A stretch of 64,000 bases of DNA, from NCBI RefSeq assembly GCF_017873235.1, contig NZ_JAGGJZ010000001.1:620001-684000 (forward strand), read 5' to 3'. A model generated the notes under the pieces. It did no database searches. It saw only the letters and a program-made list of their open reading frames with translations, and was not told the origin of the DNA. This document shows, piece after piece, positions 26,345 to 36,278 of this stretch. Every line of letters starts with the position of its first letter. The first letter of the stretch is position 1. The position numbers were made by a program, and so were the translations under genes. The DNA comes from Clostridium moniliforme. Lineage in GTDB: Bacteria; Bacillota; Clostridia; Clostridiales; Clostridiaceae.

Positions 26345-26401
26345 ACATTTAAAATTAATTATATTTTATCCATTTTTTGTTACTAATATCACATATAAAT
26401 A

Positions 26402-26429
26402 AAAAAGCTACTAATAAAAGTAGCTTTTT
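26402..26429. terminator. Terminator of the Bax inhibitor-1 family gene
   Basis: The 11-bp stem AAAAAGCTACT / AGTAGCTTTTT begins 1 base after the stop codon of the gene at 26431 and has T/A runs on both sides. Confidence 0.88.
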
Positions 26430-26430
26430 A

Positions 26431-27150
26431 CTAATCATTATTTGAAACAATTTTAACTAACAATTGTAATATCTCCATGTACAACCATATAAGTGTTACC
26501 ATTAACCCAAAGGCAGCATACCATTCCATGTATTTTGGTGCTCCATATTGTGCTCCTCTTAAAATAAAGTCATAATCTTGCATTAAACTTATTGTTGCAA
26601 CTATTACAACTGCCAAACTAAATATTATTCCTATTGGCCCGTTATTATATATTGGCAATGTTATATTGAAAAAACTTAATACAATTCCAATTAATGATGT
26701 AACAACAATTGTTCCCATTGCAATCATTATACCTTTTCTTGTTCTACCTGCTAAACTTGGCTTTTTCCCATAAACAGCAAGTGTTATTAAAACAGCTACT
26801 ATTGTAAGAATTATAGCAGGAAGGACTACTCCTGGATAAAAGTTATTAAATAACTTTGATATACTTCCTAATAATAAGCCTTCAAAAGCTGCATAAATAA
26901 CACCTGAAAATTGAGCTATCTTTGGCATAAAAGTTGTAATCATCGCACAAATAAATGTAAGAAGTGCAACTCCTGTTAATATTCCTGTACTATATGGAAT
27001 ACGAAACCAACTATAAGTAAATGAAACTGAAACTATTGCAAGAAAAATTATTATTTTACTTATAGTCCCACTTATAGACATTGTAGTATTATTAGATATA
27101 ATATTTTCAAAACCTTTTTCTAATGCTGGATTTGTTTCTCCTATACGCAT
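26431..27150 (-). CDS. Bax inhibitor-1/YccA family membrane protein
   Basis: A 239-residue protein with seven predicted membrane helices, beginning about residue 27. The family pattern is seen in FEGLLLGSISKLF (about 88-100), the paired Gly-rich helices, and the C-terminal MQDYDFILRGAQYGAPKYMEWYAAFGLMVTLIWLYMEILQLL, where the Asp residues form the pH-sensing pair described for BsYetJ. Members are calcium-leak channels or stress-related membrane proteins. Ribosome-binding site AAAGGGG. Monocistronic. Confidence 0.9.
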   Translation of the reverse strand: MRIGETNPALEKGFENIISNNTTMSISGTISKIIIFLAIVSVSFTYSWFRIPYSTGILTGVALLTFICAMITTFMPKIAQFSGVIYAAFEGLLLGSISKLFNNFYPGVVLPAIILTIVAVLITLAVYGKKPSLAGRTRKGIMIAMGTIVVTSLIGIVLSFFNITLPIYNNGPIGIIFSLAVVIVATISLMQDYDFILRGAQYGAPKYMEWYAAFGLMVTLIWLYMEILQLLVKIVSNND

Positions 27151-27231
27151 ATTATTCTAATCCCCTTTCTCTTTTTATTCTATCATAACACTATTATACA
27201 TTTAAATTATACTAATTCATCATATTTTAAT

Positions 27232-27273
27232 AAAAAAATAAGTATTAAATTCCTGCACGAATTTAATACTTAT
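27232..27273 (-). terminator. Terminator of the S4 paralog gene
   Basis: The 14-bp inverted repeat ATAAGTATTAAATT / AATTTAATACTTAT (27238-27251 and 27260-27273) is followed on the minus strand by seven T residues. It lies about 55 bases after the rpsD stop. Confidence 0.85.
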
Positions 27274-27328
27274 CCTATGGCAAAATATACTGTATTTTAT
27301 AAGAAGATTATGTTATATAAAATTAGAT

Positions 27329-27922
27329 TTACTTAGAATAGAATTCAACTATTAATTGTTCATCAATTTCTATTGGTAATTCACTTCTCTCTGGCTCTCT
27401 AGTAAATATCCCAGTGAAATTGTCCACATCTTTTTCTATATATGGTAATGTATTTAATTCATTATCTCTAAATGTATTAACGAAAAATTCTGTCTTACGA
27501 GATTTTTCTCTAAGCATTACCTTATCACCTGGCTTAAGCTTATATGATGGAATATCAACCTTTTCTCCATTAACAAGAAAATGTCCATGATTAACCATTT
27601 GTCTACTAGCTCTTATTGAATTTGCAAAACCCATTCTATAAACCATATTATCAAGTCTTGATTCAAGTCTTAATAATAAAGCCTCACCTGGTTGCATTTT
27701 TGATTTAAAAGCTTCATTTATGTATCTTTCAAATTGTTTTTCTAATACACCATAATAAGCTCTTAATCTTTGTTTTTCTAATAGTCTTACACCATAGTCA
27801 GATAATTTTTTATCTGCTCTACTTGTGCCTCTGCCTGCACGTTTCATTGCATTAGGATGACCTATAACATTAAGTCCTAATCTTCTGCACATTTTAAAAC
27901 GTGGTCCTCTCATCTTTGCCAT
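27329..27922 (-). CDS. rpsD: Ribosomal protein S4 paralog lacking zinc-ligand cysteines
   Basis: 197 residues with the S4 RNA-binding domain ([48 protein letters not shown], about 86-133). The usual 206-residue S4 N-terminus carries four cysteines that bind zinc. Here it reads [19 protein letters not shown] and keeps only Cys12. It stands alone, outside the alpha operon with rpoA and rplQ, so it is probably a second, zinc-independent copy. A Fur-family palindrome lies 60 bases upstream. RBS TAGGAGG. Confidence 0.92.
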   Translation of the reverse strand: MAKMRGPRFKMCRRLGLNVIGHPNAMKRAGRGTSRADKKLSDYGVRLLEKQRLRAYYGVLEKQFERYINEAFKSKMQPGEALLLRLESRLDNMVYRMGFANSIRASRQMVNHGHFLVNGEKVDIPSYKLKPGDKVMLREKSRKTEFFVNTFRDNELNTLPYIEKDVDNFTGIFTREPERSELPIEIDEQLIVEFYSK

Positions 27923-27982
27923 CTTGGCTTACCTCCTATAAAATACTTTATGAAGGTATATTATCACAATTATCACTTATTT

Positions 27983-28001
27983 GAAAATGATTATCATTAT
28001 T
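27983..28001. promoter_or_regulatory. Fur-family operator (Fur/Zur/PerR) upstream of the S4 paralog
   Basis: GAAAATGATTATCATTATT matches 17 of 19 positions of the classic Fur box GATAATGATWATCATTATC. It overlaps a possible -35 (TTTCAA) whose -10 would be at TAATAT, 17 bases on, directed at rpsD. A second partial copy (TTATCACAATTATCA) lies at 27961-27975. Because the target lacks zinc ligands, zinc-responsive Zur is the likeliest regulator. Confidence 0.65.
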
Positions 28002-28038
28002 AAATATTCTCATTTTTAGAAATTATCTTTATTTTTTT

Positions 28039-28069
28039 AATAAATACTACAAATATATAATAAATACTA
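28039..28069. repeat. Two direct repeats AATAAATACTA spaced 20 bp
   Basis: Identical 11-base copies lie at 28039-28049 and 28059-28069. The start-to-start distance is exactly 20 bases, two helical turns, in the region between rpsD and rubredoxin. They could be tandem operator half-sites or chance in A/T-rich DNA. Confidence 0.35.
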
Positions 28070-28406
28070 TAAATTATAAAATAATCTAATTATATTATTT
28101 CATAATAATTAATATGTTTTTTTCAAATACTAATTAAAAATTAATCATTAAATACTAAAAACTAAACTAAAAATATTATCTTAATTTCATTATCTTTATT
28201 ACCTAATATAAAAAATAACTTAATTAAAGAATATTTAACAAAAATTGTTATGAAAATTTTAGTTATATAGTATATAATTAAAATAATAGATAATAATTGT
28301 AATAAATTATCTATATGAAAAATATTAAAAGGTTAGATAATTTTTTGCTAAAATGCAAATTTATTAATCTTACCTAATATTTATTATATATTTAGGAGGA
28401 ATTACT

Positions 28407-28568
28407 ATGAAAAAATATATTTGTGATGTATGTGGTTATATTTATGATCCAGAGGTAGGAGATCCAGATAACGGAGTTAATCCTGGAACTACCTTCCAAG
28501 ATGTACCTGAAGATTGGGTTTGTCCATTATGTGGAGTTGGTAAAGATCAATTCTCAGAAGTAGAATAA
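28407..28568 (+). CDS. Rubredoxin
   Basis: A 53-residue protein. Four cysteines in two knuckles, C-x2-C-G ([13 protein letters not shown], Cys6 and Cys9) and C-x2-C-G ([11 protein letters not shown], Cys39 and Cys42), bind one iron. The [18 protein letters not shown] block is diagnostic. It is a small cytoplasmic electron carrier used in oxygen and peroxide detoxification and other redox steps of anaerobes. Strong TAGGAGG ribosome-binding site and its own terminator. Likely promoter: TTGTTA near 28247 with TATAAT near 28274. Confidence 0.97.
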   Translation: MKKYICDVCGYIYDPEVGDPDNGVNPGTTFQDVPEDWVCPLCGVGKDQFSEVE

Positions 28569-28584
28569 TAAAAAAATTTCTAAT

Positions 28585-28620
28585 ACAAAATAGGATATGA
28601 AATTTCATATCCTATTTTGT
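28585..28620. terminator. Bidirectional terminator between rubredoxin and the antiporter
   Basis: A perfect 36-base palindrome (arms of 18 bases, ACAAAATAGGATATGAAA and its complement) lies between the convergent rubredoxin and antiporter genes. Confidence 0.88.
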
Positions 28621-28643
28621 ATTTTTACTTATTATATAAATAT

Positions 28644-29837
28644 TTAAGAAACTGTATTTAAATTTTTATTTTTTGAATATGCAAATTCTAAAAGTACTGG
28701 AGTTATTATAGTAGTTATTACAACAACTATAACTATTGGTGCTAAAAAAGTTGAACTTAATAGCCCTATTGCTATTCCCTTATTTGCTACAATTAATGCT
28801 ACTTCTCCCCTTGATACCATGCCTGTACCTATTTGAATTGCTTCTCTATTTGTATATTTAAATATTTTTGCTCCAATTGAACATCCTAGTATTTTAGAAA
28901 GTATGGAAATTATTAATAAAATTATTGTAAAAACTAATATGCTCATAGTCATACTACTTATCTCAACCTTTATTCCAATACTTGCAAAAAATATTGGAGA
29001 TAAAATCATGTAAGATAAGGTTTCAAATCTACTATTAATATATTTTGTTTTTTCAGTATTAGATATTATAAGCCCTGCAATAAAAGCTCCTGTTATATCT
29101 GCTACTCCAAAGAATTCTTCAGCTATATAGGATAAAATTAAACATAATGCAAAAGCAACTATTATGAATCTTCTAAGATCTTTATCATATTTTGAAAACC
29201 AAAGTTTAAATAGTTTATTAAATATAACACCAATTACTCCTGAGAAGATAAAGAAAGCAATTATCTTAAAGAATACTATTGATAAACTTACAGAAGAATC
29301 TGAAAGACTTGTTATTAAAGTTAATAGTATTACTCCTAATACATCATCAATTAATGCAGCTCCAAGAATAGTATTTCCTGACTTAGAATTTAATTTTCCA
29401 AGTTCTTTTAAAGTTTCAACTGTTATACTTACTGAAGTGGCAGTTAATATTACTCCTATGAATACATTTTGAAGCAATGTTTTGTTATCGATTACACCAG
29501 TTCCATTATTATATAAATATGCAACTGCAAATCCTCCTACTAAAGGAATTACAACTCCTAAAACTGCAATAACAAAAGCTGCTTTTCCTGTTTTCTTTAA
29601 TTCTTTTATGTCTGCTTCTAATCCTGCTGTAAACATAAGAACTATAACTCCAAGCTCAGCCATTTTATGAATAAAATCTGTTTCATGTAATATATCCAAC
29701 AATGCTGGTCCTAATATAATACCTGCAAGTAATGCTCCAACTACTTGTGGCATTTTAAACTTTCTTGATATTAGCCCAAATATTTTTGTACTTAATAGTA
29801 TCATGGCTATATCAAGTAAATACTTATATGATAACAT
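28644..29837 (-). CDS. Cation:proton antiporter, CPA2 family (KefB/NapA/GerN type)
   Basis: A 397-residue membrane protein with about 12-13 helices. KFKMPQVVGALLAGIILGPALLD (27-49) and the paired acidic residues of ILGAALIDDVLGVILL (about 156-171) are the ion-binding core of CPA2 exchangers. GMVSRGEVALIVANKGI (about 339-355) is the conserved late helix. There is no C-terminal TrkA-N domain. It may exchange Na+ or K+ for H+. In C. perfringens related antiporters (GerO, GerQ) act in germination, but I cannot assign this copy. Confidence 0.88.
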   Translation of the reverse strand: MLSYKYLLDIAMILLSTKIFGLISRKFKMPQVVGALLAGIILGPALLDILHETDFIHKMAELGVIVLMFTAGLEADIKELKKTGKAAFVIAVLGVVIPLVGGFAVAYLYNNGTGVIDNKTLLQNVFIGVILTATSVSITVETLKELGKLNSKSGNTILGAALIDDVLGVILLTLITSLSDSSVSLSIVFFKIIAFFIFSGVIGVIFNKLFKLWFSKYDKDLRRFIIVAFALCLILSYIAEEFFGVADITGAFIAGLIISNTEKTKYINSRFETLSYMILSPIFFASIGIKVEISSMTMSILVFTIILLIISILSKILGCSIGAKIFKYTNREAIQIGTGMVSRGEVALIVANKGIAIGLLSSTFLAPIVIVVVITTIITPVLLEFAYSKNKNLNTVS

Positions 29838-30191
29838 TTACTACGATAACCTCCTGTTGTCTTAATTCCTCAAGAATTATATCATATATGTTTTTATTTT
29901 AAAATGTTAAAAATTTGTATATATATTAATTAACATTTTATATTTAAATTTTTTAAAAACTTTAAGATAATTTTTTGTAAATAAAATTTTTCTATAATAT
30001 TAAATTATCAATTTATATTGCATTATTTTATTAATATATTACATAAAGCAGGAATATCTATACCTATTTTATAGTTTTTTCCTTATTAACCTATTTATTT
30101 AAGTTTTTTAATATAAATTTTAAATTTATCTATTTTATATAAATCAAAATTAATTGATATTTGAAAATATAAATTATAAATTTTTTGATAA
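29838..30191. other. 354-base intergenic region without recognised features
   Basis: Very A/T-rich (poly-A/T tracts, over 80% A+T) between the antiporter start and the end of the hypothetical gene at 30192. It must hold the antiporter promoter. A plus-strand TTGTAA...TATAAT-like pair near 29975-29998 has a short spacer and leads to no gene. I see no stem-loop or ORF worth calling. Confidence 0.5.
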
Positions 30192-30593
30192 TTAGTATCT
30201 TCCCTCTATTACATCTACTACAACATTTAATAATATTTTATCTAATCCATAATCAGTTGTATCTATTTTTGAATTTCTTTTCATAAGTTTTCCTATTACA
30301 TCTTCCTGCTCATCTAAAAATGCTCCTGAATTTTGTATAGCTTCAAATACATCATCTAGATAATATATTTTTGCATCTCCTTCCTCAGCTCCTATTATTG
30401 TAGATATTCTATGTCTTGAATCCTCTTTTGTTAAATCATAATTTTCATAAACTTCATCCATTGCATGTAATCTTATTCTTTCTTCATAATATCTATTTAT
30501 ATAACTATGACATCCCTCTAAATCCTTAAATGTAACACCTCTACCATCAGGAAATACAACTAAATAATTATCTTCTGAATTTAAATATTCCAT
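30192..30593 (-). CDS. Hypothetical protein, 133 residues
   Basis: An acidic soluble protein without a membrane segment or cysteine cluster (a single Cys at 29). It opens with NYLVVFPDGRGVTFKDLEGCHSYINRYYEER and ends in a DKILLNVVVDVIEGRY helix. I recognise no domain. It is well formed (TGCACAGGAGG ribosome-binding site) and is separated from the clpB end by a terminator, so it is its own unit. Function unknown. Confidence 0.7.
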   Translation of the reverse strand: MEYLNSEDNYLVVFPDGRGVTFKDLEGCHSYINRYYEERIRLHAMDEVYENYDLTKEDSRHRISTIIGAEEGDAKIYYLDDVFEAIQNSGAFLDEQEDVIGKLMKRNSKIDTTDYGLDKILLNVVVDVIEGRY

Positions 30594-30625
30594 TAAAATT
30601 CCTCCTGTGCAAATTATAAATCTAA

Positions 30626-30667
30626 TAAAAAGGTAGGATTAAAAGATTCTCTCTTTCATCCTACCTT
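30626..30667 (-). terminator. Terminator of clpB
   Basis: The 10-bp stem AAGGTAGGAT / ATCCTACCTT (30630-30639 and 30658-30667) is followed by a T-run on the minus strand. It lies about 50 bases after the clpB stop. Confidence 0.85.
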
Positions 30668-30713
30668 ATTTTATTTATATTTATTTTTTGTAGTTTTAGT
30701 AACTTATATACTT

Positions 30714-33317
30714 TTAATTAATAGGATTAATTGTTAAATTATCTCCTTCACCCTCAATTTTTACAATTGAACCATATCCTATTGTTCCTTTAATTATCAT
30801 TCTAGCTAATCTATTTTCTAAAGTGTTTTGGATATATCTCTTAAGTGGTCTTGCTCCATATACTGGATCATATCCTTCTCTTGCTAATATATCTTTTGCA
30901 CCATCTGTTACTTCTAATTTTATATTCTTTTCAACTAATCTTCTTTCTACATCCCTTAAGAATATATCAATTATCTTTTTAATTCCACTTTGAGTTAATG
31001 GTTTGAACATTATAATATCATCAACTCTATTTAAGAATTCTGGTTTAAATTTTGATTTCATTTCATTCATTACTAAATTTCTAGCATCTTCTGAAATCTT
31101 TCCTTCTATATGATTATCTAGTAGATATTGAGAACCTATATTTGATGTCATAATTATTATTGTATTTTTAAAGTCTACTGTCTTACCTTTATTATCTGTA
31201 AGTCTACCATCATCTAATATTTGTAAAAATATATTAAATACATCTGGATGAGCTTTTTCAATTTCATCAAATAATATTACTGAATATGGATGTCTTCTAA
31301 CAGCTTCTGTTAATTGACCTCCCTCTTCATATCCAACATATCCTGGAGGTGGTCCAACTAATCTAGATACTGATTGTTTCTCCATATATTCTGACATATC
31401 TATTCTTATCATACTTTCTTCTGTATCAAATAATGTTCTTGCAAGTGTTTTTGCAAGTTCTGTTTTACCTACACCAGTTGGTCCTAAGAATATAAATGAT
31501 CCTATTGGTTTATTTTCATCCTTAAGCCCTGCTCTTGCTCTAAGTATTGCATTTGATACTGATTCTACAGCTTCCTCTTGATCAATTACTCTATTTTGTA
31601 ATTCTTCATCTAATCTAAGTAATTTCTCACGTTCTCCCTCCATAAGTCTTGAAACTGGAATTCCAGTCCATTTTGAAAGAACTTCTGAAACTTCCTCTTC
31701 TGTTACTTCTTCTTTTAATAAAGCGCCATCAGAATTTTCTTTAACTTCTTCTTCTTTTTCTTTAATCTTTTCTTCTAGTTTTGGAATTGTACTATATCTA
31801 ATTTCTGCAACTTTGTTATAGTCATAATTTCTTTCATATCTTTCAAGTTCACCTTTTGCTTCATCTAACTTTTCTTTTAGATCTCTAAGGTCTACAATGT
31901 GTTCTTTTTCTTTCTCATACTTTGCAGTCATTCCATCATTTTCTTCTCTAAGTTCTGCAAGTTCTTTTTCAATTATACTTAATCTCTTTTTAGAATTATC
32001 ATCTTTTTCTTTTGATAATGCTTCTTTTTCAGTTTCTAATTGGAATATCTTTCTTCTTACAGCATCAAGTTCTGTTGGAAGTGAATCTACTTCTGATCTA
32101 ATCATTGCACCAGCTTCATCTATTAAGTCAATAGCTTTATCTGGTAAGTATCTATCTTGAATATATCTATCTGAAAGTTTTGCAGCTGCAACTATAGCAG
32201 AATCATGAATTCTAACTCCATGATGAATTTCAAATCTTTCTTTTAATCCTCTTAATATTGAAATAGCATCTTCAACTGATGGTTCATTTACAATTACAGG
32301 TTGGAATCTTCTCTCTAATGCTTTATCTTTTTCAATATATTGTCTATATTCATCAAAAGTTGTAGCACCAATGCAGTGTAATTCTCCTCTTGCAAGTAAT
32401 GGCTTAATTAAGTTACCTGCATCCATTGCACCATCTGTTTTACCAGCGCCTACAATTGTGTGAATTTCATCAATAAATAATATTATTCTTCCTTCACTAT
32501 TTTGAACTTCTTTAAGAACAGCTTTTAATCTTTCTTCAAATTCTCCTCTATATTTAGCACCAGCTATTAATGATCCCATATCTAAAGAGAAAATTATTTT
32601 TTCTTTTAATCCTTCTGGTACATCTCCATTAACTATTCTTTGAGCTAAGCCTTCAACTATTGCAGTCTTACCAACACCAGGTTCACCAATTAAAACTGGA
32701 TTATTTTTTGTTCTTCTTGAAAGAATTCTAACTGCTCTTCTTATTTCTTCATCTCTTCCTATAACTGGATCTAATTTATGACTTTTAACTAAATCATTTA
32801 AATTTGTTCCATATTTAGCTAATGCATCATAAGTTCCTTCTGGGTCTTGAGTATCAACTCTTTGACTTCCACGAACTTCTTTTAAAACTTCCATGAATTT
32901 TTCTTTTGTTATATCATAAGTTCTAAGAATCTTTCCAGTTTCCCCATCTTTATCTATATTCATTATTGCAAGCATTAAATGTTCAACACTTATATATGAA
33001 TCTTCAAATTTCTTTGAAATATCTTCTGCATCTATTAATACTTGTTGTATTTTCTTAGTTATATAAACATTTGAATCTGAATTTGATGATGATGTTACCT
33101 TAGGTAATAATGATATTGCTTGATTAATAGTATTTTCTAAACTTTTTATTGGCACACCCATCTTTGTAAATATATTTGGAATTAGTCCATCTTGTTGTTC
33201 TACTAAACTTGCAAAAAGATGAATTACATCCATTTGTTGATTGTTATTTTTTACTGCTATTAAATTAGCATCATTTAGAGCTTGTTGCACTCTTAAAGTC
33301 ATTTTTTCTACATCCAT
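30714..33317 (-). CDS. clpB: ATP-dependent chaperone ClpB
   Basis: An 867-residue Hsp100 disaggregase with all parts in order: an N-terminal Clp-N domain, AAA-1 with Walker [14 protein letters not shown] (about 207-219), a coiled-coil middle domain (about 400-530, Glu/Lys-rich), AAA-2 with [12 protein letters not shown] (about 604-615), and a C-terminal D2 small domain. The middle domain and the lack of a ClpP-binding loop separate it from ClpC. It works with DnaK to resolubilise aggregated proteins. It is controlled by CtsR through a box 53 bases upstream. Confidence 0.97.
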   Translation of the reverse strand: MDVEKMTLRVQQALNDANLIAVKNNNQQMDVIHLFASLVEQQDGLIPNIFTKMGVPIKSLENTINQAISLLPKVTSSSNSDSNVYITKKIQQVLIDAEDISKKFEDSYISVEHLMLAIMNIDKDGETGKILRTYDITKEKFMEVLKEVRGSQRVDTQDPEGTYDALAKYGTNLNDLVKSHKLDPVIGRDEEIRRAVRILSRRTKNNPVLIGEPGVGKTAIVEGLAQRIVNGDVPEGLKEKIIFSLDMGSLIAGAKYRGEFEERLKAVLKEVQNSEGRIILFIDEIHTIVGAGKTDGAMDAGNLIKPLLARGELHCIGATTFDEYRQYIEKDKALERRFQPVIVNEPSVEDAISILRGLKERFEIHHGVRIHDSAIVAAAKLSDRYIQDRYLPDKAIDLIDEAGAMIRSEVDSLPTELDAVRRKIFQLETEKEALSKEKDDNSKKRLSIIEKELAELREENDGMTAKYEKEKEHIVDLRDLKEKLDEAKGELERYERNYDYNKVAEIRYSTIPKLEEKIKEKEEEVKENSDGALLKEEVTEEEVSEVLSKWTGIPVSRLMEGEREKLLRLDEELQNRVIDQEEAVESVSNAILRARAGLKDENKPIGSFIFLGPTGVGKTELAKTLARTLFDTEESMIRIDMSEYMEKQSVSRLVGPPPGYVGYEEGGQLTEAVRRHPYSVILFDEIEKAHPDVFNIFLQILDDGRLTDNKGKTVDFKNTIIIMTSNIGSQYLLDNHIEGKISEDARNLVMNEMKSKFKPEFLNRVDDIIMFKPLTQSGIKKIIDIFLRDVERRLVEKNIKLEVTDGAKDILAREGYDPVYGARPLKRYIQNTLENRLARMIIKGTIGYGSIVKIEGEGDNLTINPIN

Positions 33318-33369
33318 CTTTATTTCACCTCTTACAATTTTCCTTTATTTATTTTTATAATATTATATT

Positions 33370-33386
33370 AGTCAAAGAAAGTCAAA
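33370..33386. promoter_or_regulatory. CtsR operator and promoter of clpB
   Basis: AGTCAAA-GAA-AGTCAAA is an exact match to the CtsR heptad repeat RGTCAAA-NAN-RGTCAAA. On the minus strand the first repeat supplies the -35 (TTGACT), with TATTAT as -10 after 17 bases, so bound CtsR would cover the promoter. Clostridial clpB is thus part of the class III heat-shock regulon. Confidence 0.88.
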
Positions 33387-33548
33387 GATTATTTTTTGAA
33401 TAATTTTTAAAGTTTTAATTAATTATTTCCTTTTCATATAATTTAAACTTTATATTGCTTTAATTTTCTTTATTTATCTTTAATTTATTCAAAAATATTT
33501 TTTCTTATATAAAATAACTATATTCATGAAAAAAATTTTTTAATTAAA

Positions 33549-33590
33549 CAAAAAAACCATTAAGAAATTTTTTAATATTTCCTAACAGTT
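33549..33590 (-). terminator. Terminator of the HTH-TPR operon
   Basis: On the minus strand AACTGTTAGGAAAT / ATTTCTTAATGGTT pair over 14 bp with three G-U pairs and are followed by TTTTTTT. It lies about 35 bases after the stop of the gene at 33624. Confidence 0.75.
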
Positions 33591-33623
33591 TTTGAATTGA
33601 AAATTTATTATAATTAAGTAATT

Positions 33624-34880
33624 TTATATTTTCTCTTGAATTTTCATTGCAAGTGTAAAATATTTTATTGAGTCTCTTATTTCATTAGTTTTATGATACA
33701 TATTTCCCATTTCTATATATCTATTATATAAATCTTTCTTAGTTCCAAACTTTACAAGGGAATCTAAAGACAAGTTCATATACAATTCTGCCTCTCTATA
33801 TCTCCCTTGATTTTGAAGCAATTTTCCTTTTAAATAATAGGCTTTTTCAATTAATTCTATATTATTTATTTCTATTGAAATGTTTAATGCTTTATCTGCA
33901 AATTTTTCTGCAAGTTCTATTTTATTGTTTCTTTTAAGTAAAGTTGCACCCTTTACATACAACATTCCAACTTTATAAGTATTATCATTTGGTAGCATTT
34001 CCATAGCTTCATTTATTTCTTTTAATGCTTTCTCTTCCTCTCCAACAATAAAATAGGCACCTGAAAAATCTATTTTAGATTCTATGATTCTTATATTATC
34101 ATCTAAAAACTCATATGATTTTTTTAAATTTTCTTCTTCTACTTCTTTATTAAGTATTCCTATAATTGAATGAGCATAATATATTCTTCCTTTAATTTTC
34201 CTTGAACATAGATTTTTTACTGATTCTTTTGCTTTTTCTAAAGTTTTTTTTGCCTCTTCATATTCTCCACATTTTAAAAGACACATACATTCTCTATACA
34301 TTAAATAAGAATAAAGATCTAAGTCTTTATTATCATCTTCTCTTAATATTTCTAAAATTCTATTATAATATGATCTAGCTTCACTATATTCTTTATTTAT
34401 ATAAAAATAATTTGCCATATCTTTAAAATATATTATAGTAGTTTCATTTGAATTATTTCTTCTGTATAAATCATAATATTTAGAAACTATATCTAATATT
34501 TCATTAAATTTATTTTCATTTAAATAGTAATTAAATAACTTATGAATTAATTCAAAAGCTAACTTATAATATTCATAATCAATAGCATATTCTAAATTTA
34601 AAAGTATATATTTTTCTTTATCTTTTTTAGAAATATCCTCAGTTTCTAAAAATTTTATATTATCTATGATTTGCTCATAAACATCCTTTGATATATATTC
34701 ATAATCTAATTGAAGAATATCCGCAACATACCTTAAAATTTCTTCATCTGCCTTTACTTTTCCATTTTCAATACAGCTCATCTTTGATATTGATATCTTT
34801 TTTCCACATAATTCTTTTAATGTAATCCCTTTATATATTCTAGCTCTTTTTATTTTTTCTCCAGTTGAATATATCTCCAT
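33624..34880 (-). CDS. HTH-TPR transcriptional regulator (second of tandem pair)
   Basis: 418 residues. An N-terminal Xre-type helix-turn-helix (about 5-62: GEKIKRARIYKGITLKELCGKKISISKMSCIENGK) is followed by about nine TPR-like helical pairs to the C-terminus. This is the architecture of RRNPP-type, peptide-sensing regulators and related clostridial proteins. No small secreted-peptide gene is visible next to it. It lies 17 bases after its paralog and is co-transcribed with it. Confidence 0.85.
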   Translation of the reverse strand: MEIYSTGEKIKRARIYKGITLKELCGKKISISKMSCIENGKVKADEEILRYVADILQLDYEYISKDVYEQIIDNIKFLETEDISKKDKEKYILLNLEYAIDYEYYKLAFELIHKLFNYYLNENKFNEILDIVSKYYDLYRRNNSNETTIIYFKDMANYFYINKEYSEARSYYNRILEILREDDNKDLDLYSYLMYRECMCLLKCGEYEEAKKTLEKAKESVKNLCSRKIKGRIYYAHSIIGILNKEVEEENLKKSYEFLDDNIRIIESKIDFSGAYFIVGEEEKALKEINEAMEMLPNDNTYKVGMLYVKGATLLKRNNKIELAEKFADKALNISIEINNIELIEKAYYLKGKLLQNQGRYREAELYMNLSLDSLVKFGTKKDLYNRYIEMGNMYHKTNEIRDSIKYFTLAMKIQEKI

Positions 34881-34897
34881 TTCAGCCTCCCACTTAT

Positions 34898-36199
34898 TTA
34901 ATTATTTAGTATCCCTATGTCTTTGAAAATACTAACCCCTTCATTTAAATATTTATTAGCTTGTTCATCATTTTTATTATCTATATAAAATTTGCCTAAC
35001 ATAATTGCAATTTCTCCAGCCTTTTTTAGCATATTATTTTCTTTTGAGTATCTATAACTATCTAGTAATATATTTTCTGCTTCTATATTCTTTTCATTTA
35101 TTATATACATTCTATATTTTATTAAATTACAATCTATTCTTTCTTCTATATCTTCATCAGTAATTTTTCCAAAAATTTCATCTAAAACTTTTTGACACTT
35201 AACTAAATCTTTTATTTTTAAATAATTCTCACATATATTTATTAAAGTTTTAATTAATTTTTTGTCATCATTTGAAGTTTTTATATCCTTTGCAAATTCA
35301 TAGTGCTTAAATGACTCATCTATATTTTCAAAATTATAAAATAATCTTCCAAGTTCATTTTCTATTATATATACATGGTCAGATTTTTCTATTTCCTTAT
35401 ATATTTTTAAACTTTTCTTAGAATATATTATTGCTTTTTCTAAATCCCCTTTTTTATTATGTTCCTCTGACAAAAGTAATAAGCTTTTAGCATATGCTTC
35501 TTTATTATTTATTCTCTCAAATTGTTCATTTGCTAAAGATGCATATTCTATTGATTTACTTAAATTATTCATTGCAAAATATGTTTTTGATAAGTAAAAA
35601 TAAATTTCTCCTAAAAGATAATCATTGCAAATATCATTATCTATAAATACTTTTTCAGCTTGTTTTAAATGGCTGTTAGCAGAATAATATGATTTAAGCT
35701 CTAATGTTATCTTGGCAAGATTTAAAAAAGTTTTTATAATTTCTTTATGATTATTATTTTTTATAAAAATTATATTTGCTGATAAGAAACACTGTTCTGC
35801 TAAAATTAAATTTCCTTCTCTAACATTTATACTTCCTCTTAAATAAAGCATCTTAGCTTTTTTATTTTCAAGTTTATATTTTTCTGAATAAGTTAAAGCC
35901 TCTTCTATATACTTTTCTGCAATAGAGTATTCTTTATTTAGTATATACGCCTCTGCTATTTGTTCATAATACGTACATATTTTTTTTGCTTGGCTCTCTT
36001 CAGATTCCATTAAATACTCTACTGTAGTATCTAAGTTTTCTACTAGATACTCTAATAAATCCATTGATGGATTTGACCTTCCTGATTCAACTAAACTTAT
36101 CTGTCCTGGCGTTATTCTGTCTTTAGCTAAATCCTTTAATGTCATATTAAGTTCTTTTCTTTTTCTTTTAATTTTTTCTCCTAAAGATAGAATTTTCAT
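34898..36199 (-). CDS. HTH-TPR transcriptional regulator (first of tandem pair)
   Basis: 433 residues. An Xre-type helix-turn-helix at about 7-63 (LGEKIKRKRKELNMTLKDLA, then GQISLVESGRSNPSMDLLEYL) is followed by a long array of TPR helices (from about 75), including clear repeats such as YILNKEYSIAEKYIEEAL and EKAIIYSKKSLKIYKEIEK. The layout matches peptide-responsive cytoplasmic regulators. The promoter is probably TTGTAT-N18-TATAAT (36308-36279), with an inverted repeat upstream that could be an autoregulatory operator. Confidence 0.87.
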   Translation of the reverse strand: MKILSLGEKIKRKRKELNMTLKDLAKDRITPGQISLVESGRSNPSMDLLEYLVENLDTTVEYLMESEESQAKKICTYYEQIAEAYILNKEYSIAEKYIEEALTYSEKYKLENKKAKMLYLRGSINVREGNLILAEQCFLSANIIFIKNNNHKEIIKTFLNLAKITLELKSYYSANSHLKQAEKVFIDNDICNDYLLGEIYFYLSKTYFAMNNLSKSIEYASLANEQFERINNKEAYAKSLLLLSEEHNKKGDLEKAIIYSKKSLKIYKEIEKSDHVYIIENELGRLFYNFENIDESFKHYEFAKDIKTSNDDKKLIKTLINICENYLKIKDLVKCQKVLDEIFGKITDEDIEERIDCNLIKYRMYIINEKNIEAENILLDSYRYSKENNMLKKAGEIAIMLGKFYIDNKNDEQANKYLNEGVSIFKDIGILNN

Positions 36200-36278
36200 A
36201 ATAATCTCTTCCCTTTGTTATTTCTTATTTTATTAACCATTTATTAATTTTATTTACATTTTGTATAAATTTAGATTT

